Positions 61,295-64,000 of a stretch of 64,000 nucleotides of DNA are shown in pieces. The notes beneath the pieces were generated by a model. The model did not search any database. It was given only the letters and a program-made list of their open reading frames with translations, and had not been told where the DNA came from. This stretch comes from SLSG01 sp964477035 (lineage in GTDB: Bacteria > Bacteroidota > Bacteroidia > Bacteroidales > UBA7960): positions 62,001-126,000 of the forward strand of contig CAYZCW010000003.1 in assembly GCA_964477035.1 (NCBI GenBank). The letters are read 5' to 3'. How positions within the stretch are numbered: the first letter of the stretch is position 1; every line of letters starts with the position of its first letter. The position numbers and the translations under genes are program-made.

Positions 61295-61586
61295 CCGGGC
61301 TATACGACCAGAAACATCCCGTAAATGTACAAAAAAATGCCAAGGCGGGGTCCCGGACACCTCCCCGAAGGACCAGGTTCCCCACCTGGGGTTATCCATC
61401 AAAACACGGGCCAAAGACTCAAACAAAAGTTTAATTCCCCCTCCCCGGGTTTTGTCCCATCCAAGCGGCTGCCGGAAAACCGTTCCGGTGGGTTTATCCA
61501 AAATCCCCCCGTGTCCCGCGGCCGGCCCCGGAGGGTGCGGACAAATTGATCCCCGCAAACCGGCCCTTCTTTCGCTTTTTTTTCTT

Positions 61587-61594
61587 TACTTTTG
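61587..61594 (+). promoter_or_regulatory. -7 promoter element of the carboxylase operon
   Basis: TACTTTTG, 27 bases before the start codon of the carboxyltransferase gene. No TTG at -33. Confidence 0.5.
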
Positions 61595-61621
61595 GGGGTT
61601 TTTTCATAACAAACGGAAGCT

Positions 61622-63169
61622 ATGTCAATTAAACAGAAGACCCTCGACCTGAAGAAGCGGATGCAGGGTGCTTTACAGGGAGGCGGCGCCAAAGCCATCG
61701 AAAAACAGGTGGCCATGGGCAAGATGACGGCCCGGGAACGCATTGTGTCGTTGCTCGACCCGAATTCCTTTCACGAGTATGACCTGTTCGTGGAACATGC
61801 CGCCAAGGATTTCGACATGGACAAGAAACACCTGCCCGGCGACGGGGTCATCACCGGCACCGGGACCATCAACGGGCATCCGGTGTGCATCTATGCGCAG
61901 GACTTCACCGTGGCCGGCGGATCCCTCGGGCTGATGCACGCCCGCAAGATCGGCAAGATCATGGACCATGCCATGAACCTAAAGATCCCGATCATCGGCA
62001 TCAACGATTCCGGGGGCGCCCGCATCCAGGAGGGAGTGAATTCCCTGGCCGGATACGGGGAGATATTCTTCCGCAATACGCAGGCTTCGGGCGTGATCCC
62101 GCAGATCTCCGTGATCCTGGGACCCTGTGCGGGAGGGGCGGTTTACTCCCCTGCCCTGACCGACTTCGTGTTCGTGGTGGACAAGATCTCCAAGATGTTC
62201 ATCACCGGACCGGAGGTCATCAAGTCCGTGCTGGGGGAGGAGATCAGCATGGAGGAGCTGGGAGGCGCCCGGGTGCATTCGGAGATCACCGGCAACGCCC
62301 ATTTCTTCGCCGAGAGCGAGGCGGAATGCTTCCAGATGATCAAGAAGCTGGTGTCCTACATCCCCTGGAACAACCAGCGGAAAGCGGCCGCCTTCCCCAA
62401 AAAGACGCCCAAACTCCGTCAATACCGCATCGACCATATCATCCCGACCGATCCGAGGGAACCCTATGATGTCCGGGACGTGATCCGCGCCATCAGCGAC
62501 GACAGCGACTTCTTCGAGGTCATGGAGCTGTTTGCCGCCAATATGGTGATCGGCTTCGGGCGCCTCAACGGGGAAACCGTGGGCTTCGTGGCCAACCAGC
62601 CGCTGGTGCTGGCCGGGGTCCTCGATGTGGACTCCTCCGACAAGGCGGCCCGGTTCATCCGGTACTGCGACGCCTTCAATATCCCGCTGGTCACCCTGGT
62701 CGACCTGCCGGGCTACCTGCCCGGGATCGACCAGGAACATGCCGGGGTGATCCGGCACGGGGCCAAGATCCTTTATTCCTACAGCGAGGCCACGGTGCCC
62801 AAACTGACAGTCATCCTGCGCAAGGCATACGGGGGTGGGTACATCGCCATGTGTTCACGGCACCTGAAGGCCGATTTTGTCTTCGCCTGGCCGACCGCCG
62901 AAATTGCGGTCATGGGACCCGAAGGGGCCGCCAACATCATCTTCCGCCAGGAGATCCTCCAATCCAAAAACCCGGAAGAGACCCGGCAGAAGAAGGTGGA
63001 CGAATACAAGAAGAAGTTTGCCAACCCATACGTGGCGGCCGCACACGGGTATATCGACGCCGTGATCGAACCCTCGGAAACGCGCCGCTTCCTGATCCAC
63101 GCCATGGACATCTCCTCCCAGAAGTCCCAGCTCGTCCCACAGAAGAAACACGGGATCCCCCCGTTTTAA
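61622..63169 (+). CDS. Acyl-CoA carboxylase carboxyltransferase (propionyl-CoA carboxylase beta type)
   Basis: A 515-residue carboxyltransferase that moves CO2 between biotin and an acyl-CoA, most likely propionyl/methylmalonyl-CoA. Two crotonase-like halves are seen. The first has GGSLGLMHARKI, the acyl-CoA oxyanion motif DSGGARIQEGV and LGPCAGGAVYSPAL; the second has DLPGYLPGIDQEH and the biotin-site KAYGGGYIAM, then WPTAEIAVMGPEGAA. The biotin carrier gene follows by 13 bases. No biotin carboxylase or membrane decarboxylase subunit is in view, so propionyl-CoA carboxylase and methylmalonyl-CoA decarboxylase are both open. Confidence 0.92.
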   Translation: MSIKQKTLDLKKRMQGALQGGGAKAIEKQVAMGKMTARERIVSLLDPNSFHEYDLFVEHAAKDFDMDKKHLPGDGVITGTGTINGHPVCIYAQDFTVAGGSLGLMHARKIGKIMDHAMNLKIPIIGINDSGGARIQEGVNSLAGYGEIFFRNTQASGVIPQISVILGPCAGGAVYSPALTDFVFVVDKISKMFITGPEVIKSVLGEEISMEELGGARVHSEITGNAHFFAESEAECFQMIKKLVSYIPWNNQRKAAAFPKKTPKLRQYRIDHIIPTDPREPYDVRDVIRAISDDSDFFEVMELFAANMVIGFGRLNGETVGFVANQPLVLAGVLDVDSSDKAARFIRYCDAFNIPLVTLVDLPGYLPGIDQEHAGVIRHGAKILYSYSEATVPKLTVILRKAYGGGYIAMCSRHLKADFVFAWPTAEIAVMGPEGAANIIFRQEILQSKNPEETRQKKVDEYKKKFANPYVAAAHGYIDAVIEPSETRRFLIHAMDISSQKSQLVPQKKHGIPPF

Positions 63170-63182
63170 CAAGTCCGAATCC

Positions 63183-63509
63183 ATGAGCAGGAAAACACAG
63201 AAACCTGAATATGCCCGGCTGGTCGTTGACGATGCGGAGTACGAAACCCTGCTGAACAAGATGCACCTCGGCCGCAAGCCCTACCAGCCCAGGGACCCCA
63301 AAAAAATCACGTCCTTCATGCCCGGGAACATCCAGGAGGTGTTCGTGAAAAAGGGCGAGGTGGTGGAAGAAGGGAGCAGGCTCTGCATCCTGGAAGCCAT
63401 GAAGATGAAGAACGTGCTCATCGCCCCGGCCGGCGGCACGGTGAAGAAAGTGCATGTGAAGGTGGGCGACAAGGTGCCCAAGAATTTCGTGCTGGTGGAG
63501 CTGAAATGA
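63183..63509 (+). CDS. Biotin carboxyl carrier protein
   Basis: A 108-residue biotinyl-domain protein. The biotinylated lysine is in EAMKMKN near residue 67, and the flanking half-motifs (FMPGNIQEVFVKKGEVVEEG and APAGGTVKKVHVKVGDKV) give the usual hammerhead fold. It lies 13 bases after the carboxyltransferase gene, and its stop codon overlaps the start of rdgB (ATGA). Confidence 0.92.
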   Translation: MSRKTQKPEYARLVVDDAEYETLLNKMHLGRKPYQPRDPKKITSFMPGNIQEVFVKKGEVVEEGSRLCILEAMKMKNVLIAPAGGTVKKVHVKVGDKVPKNFVLVELK

Positions 63510-64000
63510 AGACACGGCTGCTGTTCGCCAGCAACAACCCCCACAAGCTGACGGAGGTCCGCGCGATCCTGGGACCGGACCTGACTGTGTCCTCCCTGGC
63601 CGGGGCCGGCCTGACGGAGGAGATCCCCGAACCTTTCGACACCCTGGAGGAAAACGCCCTGGCCAAGGCGCGCCATGTGCACGCGCGCCTGGGGATCGAT
63701 TGCTTTTCGGACGACTCCGGGCTGGAGGTGGACGCCCTGGGCGGGGCGCCCGGGGTGCGGTCGGCCCGCTTTGCCGGGCCCGGCGGCAGTGCCCGCGACA
63801 ACATCCTCAAACTGCTGGAGCTGTTGCATGGACAGGAAAACCGCAAGGCCCGCTTCCGGGCGGTCATCGCCCTGATCCTCAATGGGGAAGAATTCTTGTT
63901 TGAAGGAGAAGTGCGGGGACAGATCACCCGGGAGCCGGCAGGAGGGCGCGGCTTCGGCTACGACCCGGTCTTCCTGCCCGATGGATTCGATCAGCGGTTT
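63506..64000 (+). CDS. rdgB: XTP/dITP diphosphatase (RdgB/HAM1), 3' end outside window
   Basis: The first 165 residues of the house-cleaning pyrophosphatase that hydrolyses dITP, XTP and related triphosphates. The N-terminal SNNPHKLTEVRAIL motif, the catalytic-site FSDDSGLEVDALGGAPGVRSARFAG and the later GGRGFGYDPVFLPDGF are all family hallmarks. The ATG overlaps the stop of the carrier gene by four bases, which suggests coupled translation. The frame runs open to the window edge. Confidence 0.95.
   Translation, partial: MKTRLLFASNNPHKLTEVRAILGPDLTVSSLAGAGLTEEIPEPFDTLEENALAKARHVHARLGIDCFSDDSGLEVDALGGAPGVRSARFAGPGGSARDNILKLLELLHGQENRKARFRAVIALILNGEEFLFEGEVRGQITREPAGGRGFGYDPVFLPDGFDQRF

Noticed and set aside
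61295..61558. Upstream start giving an S8 peptidase of 1265 residues
   Set aside because: The extension has no signal-peptide character and would precede the real signal peptide by 88 residues.

Overview
The window looks like chromosomal DNA of a fairly GC-rich member of the Bacteroidota, probably Bacteroidales or a near relative and probably anaerobic. The evidence is three SusC and four SusD family outer-membrane proteins, two secreted proteases with C-terminal domains of the type IX secretion (T9SS) kind, the fused MurF-Alr protein, the carboxynorspermidine route to polyamines, an aldehyde:ferredoxin oxidoreductase, and many promoters of the Bacteroidota form TTG-N18-21-TAnnTTTG. I see no phage, transposase or CRISPR array. 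Species was not determined.

Region 1 (1-31 kb) is mostly housekeeping. In order it holds: the 3' part of an RND/MMPL-type exporter; rmlA; a polyprenyl diphosphate synthase; convergent to these a tungsten-type AOR; a murein transglycosylase; a three-gene ferric-type ABC importer; a hairpin-rich repeat region with tRNA-Pro(CGG); yjbR and a PIF1-like helicase in one overlapping operon; a ChrA-type transporter; the tmRNA gene; a cupin protein; a small secreted protein with an IPTL-CTERM-like tail; a GTPase-like protein of the cyclic 2,3-diphosphoglycerate synthetase family; pyrBI; two metallopeptidases (M28 and M49-like); a DUF819 membrane protein; a small lipoprotein; the two carboxynorspermidine genes; a LapA-domain protein; yifB/comM; and ridA.

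Region 2 (31-35.7 kb) holds pabA/trpG, murF-alr and pdxA.

Region 3 (35.7-61.3 kb) is the accessory part, about 25 kb for capture and breakdown of extracellular polymers, very likely peptides. It has a divergent susC / susD2-like pair, two tandem secreted MORN proteins, a large T9SS-type S8 peptidase, a susC-susD-lipoprotein operon, a second susC-susD operon, and an S8 peptidase followed by a susD2-like gene. The two S8 peptidases are paralogues and each lies near a SusD2-like gene, so the ends of the locus look like diverged copies of one module. The susC of the divergent pair has lost the usual TonB-box sequence.

Region 4 (61.6-64 kb) holds an acyl-CoA carboxylase carboxyltransferase, its biotin carrier, and the 5' part of rdgB, overlapping by ATGA.

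All calls come from reading the sequence. No database search or computation was run, so family assignments rest on recognised motifs and overall resemblance.
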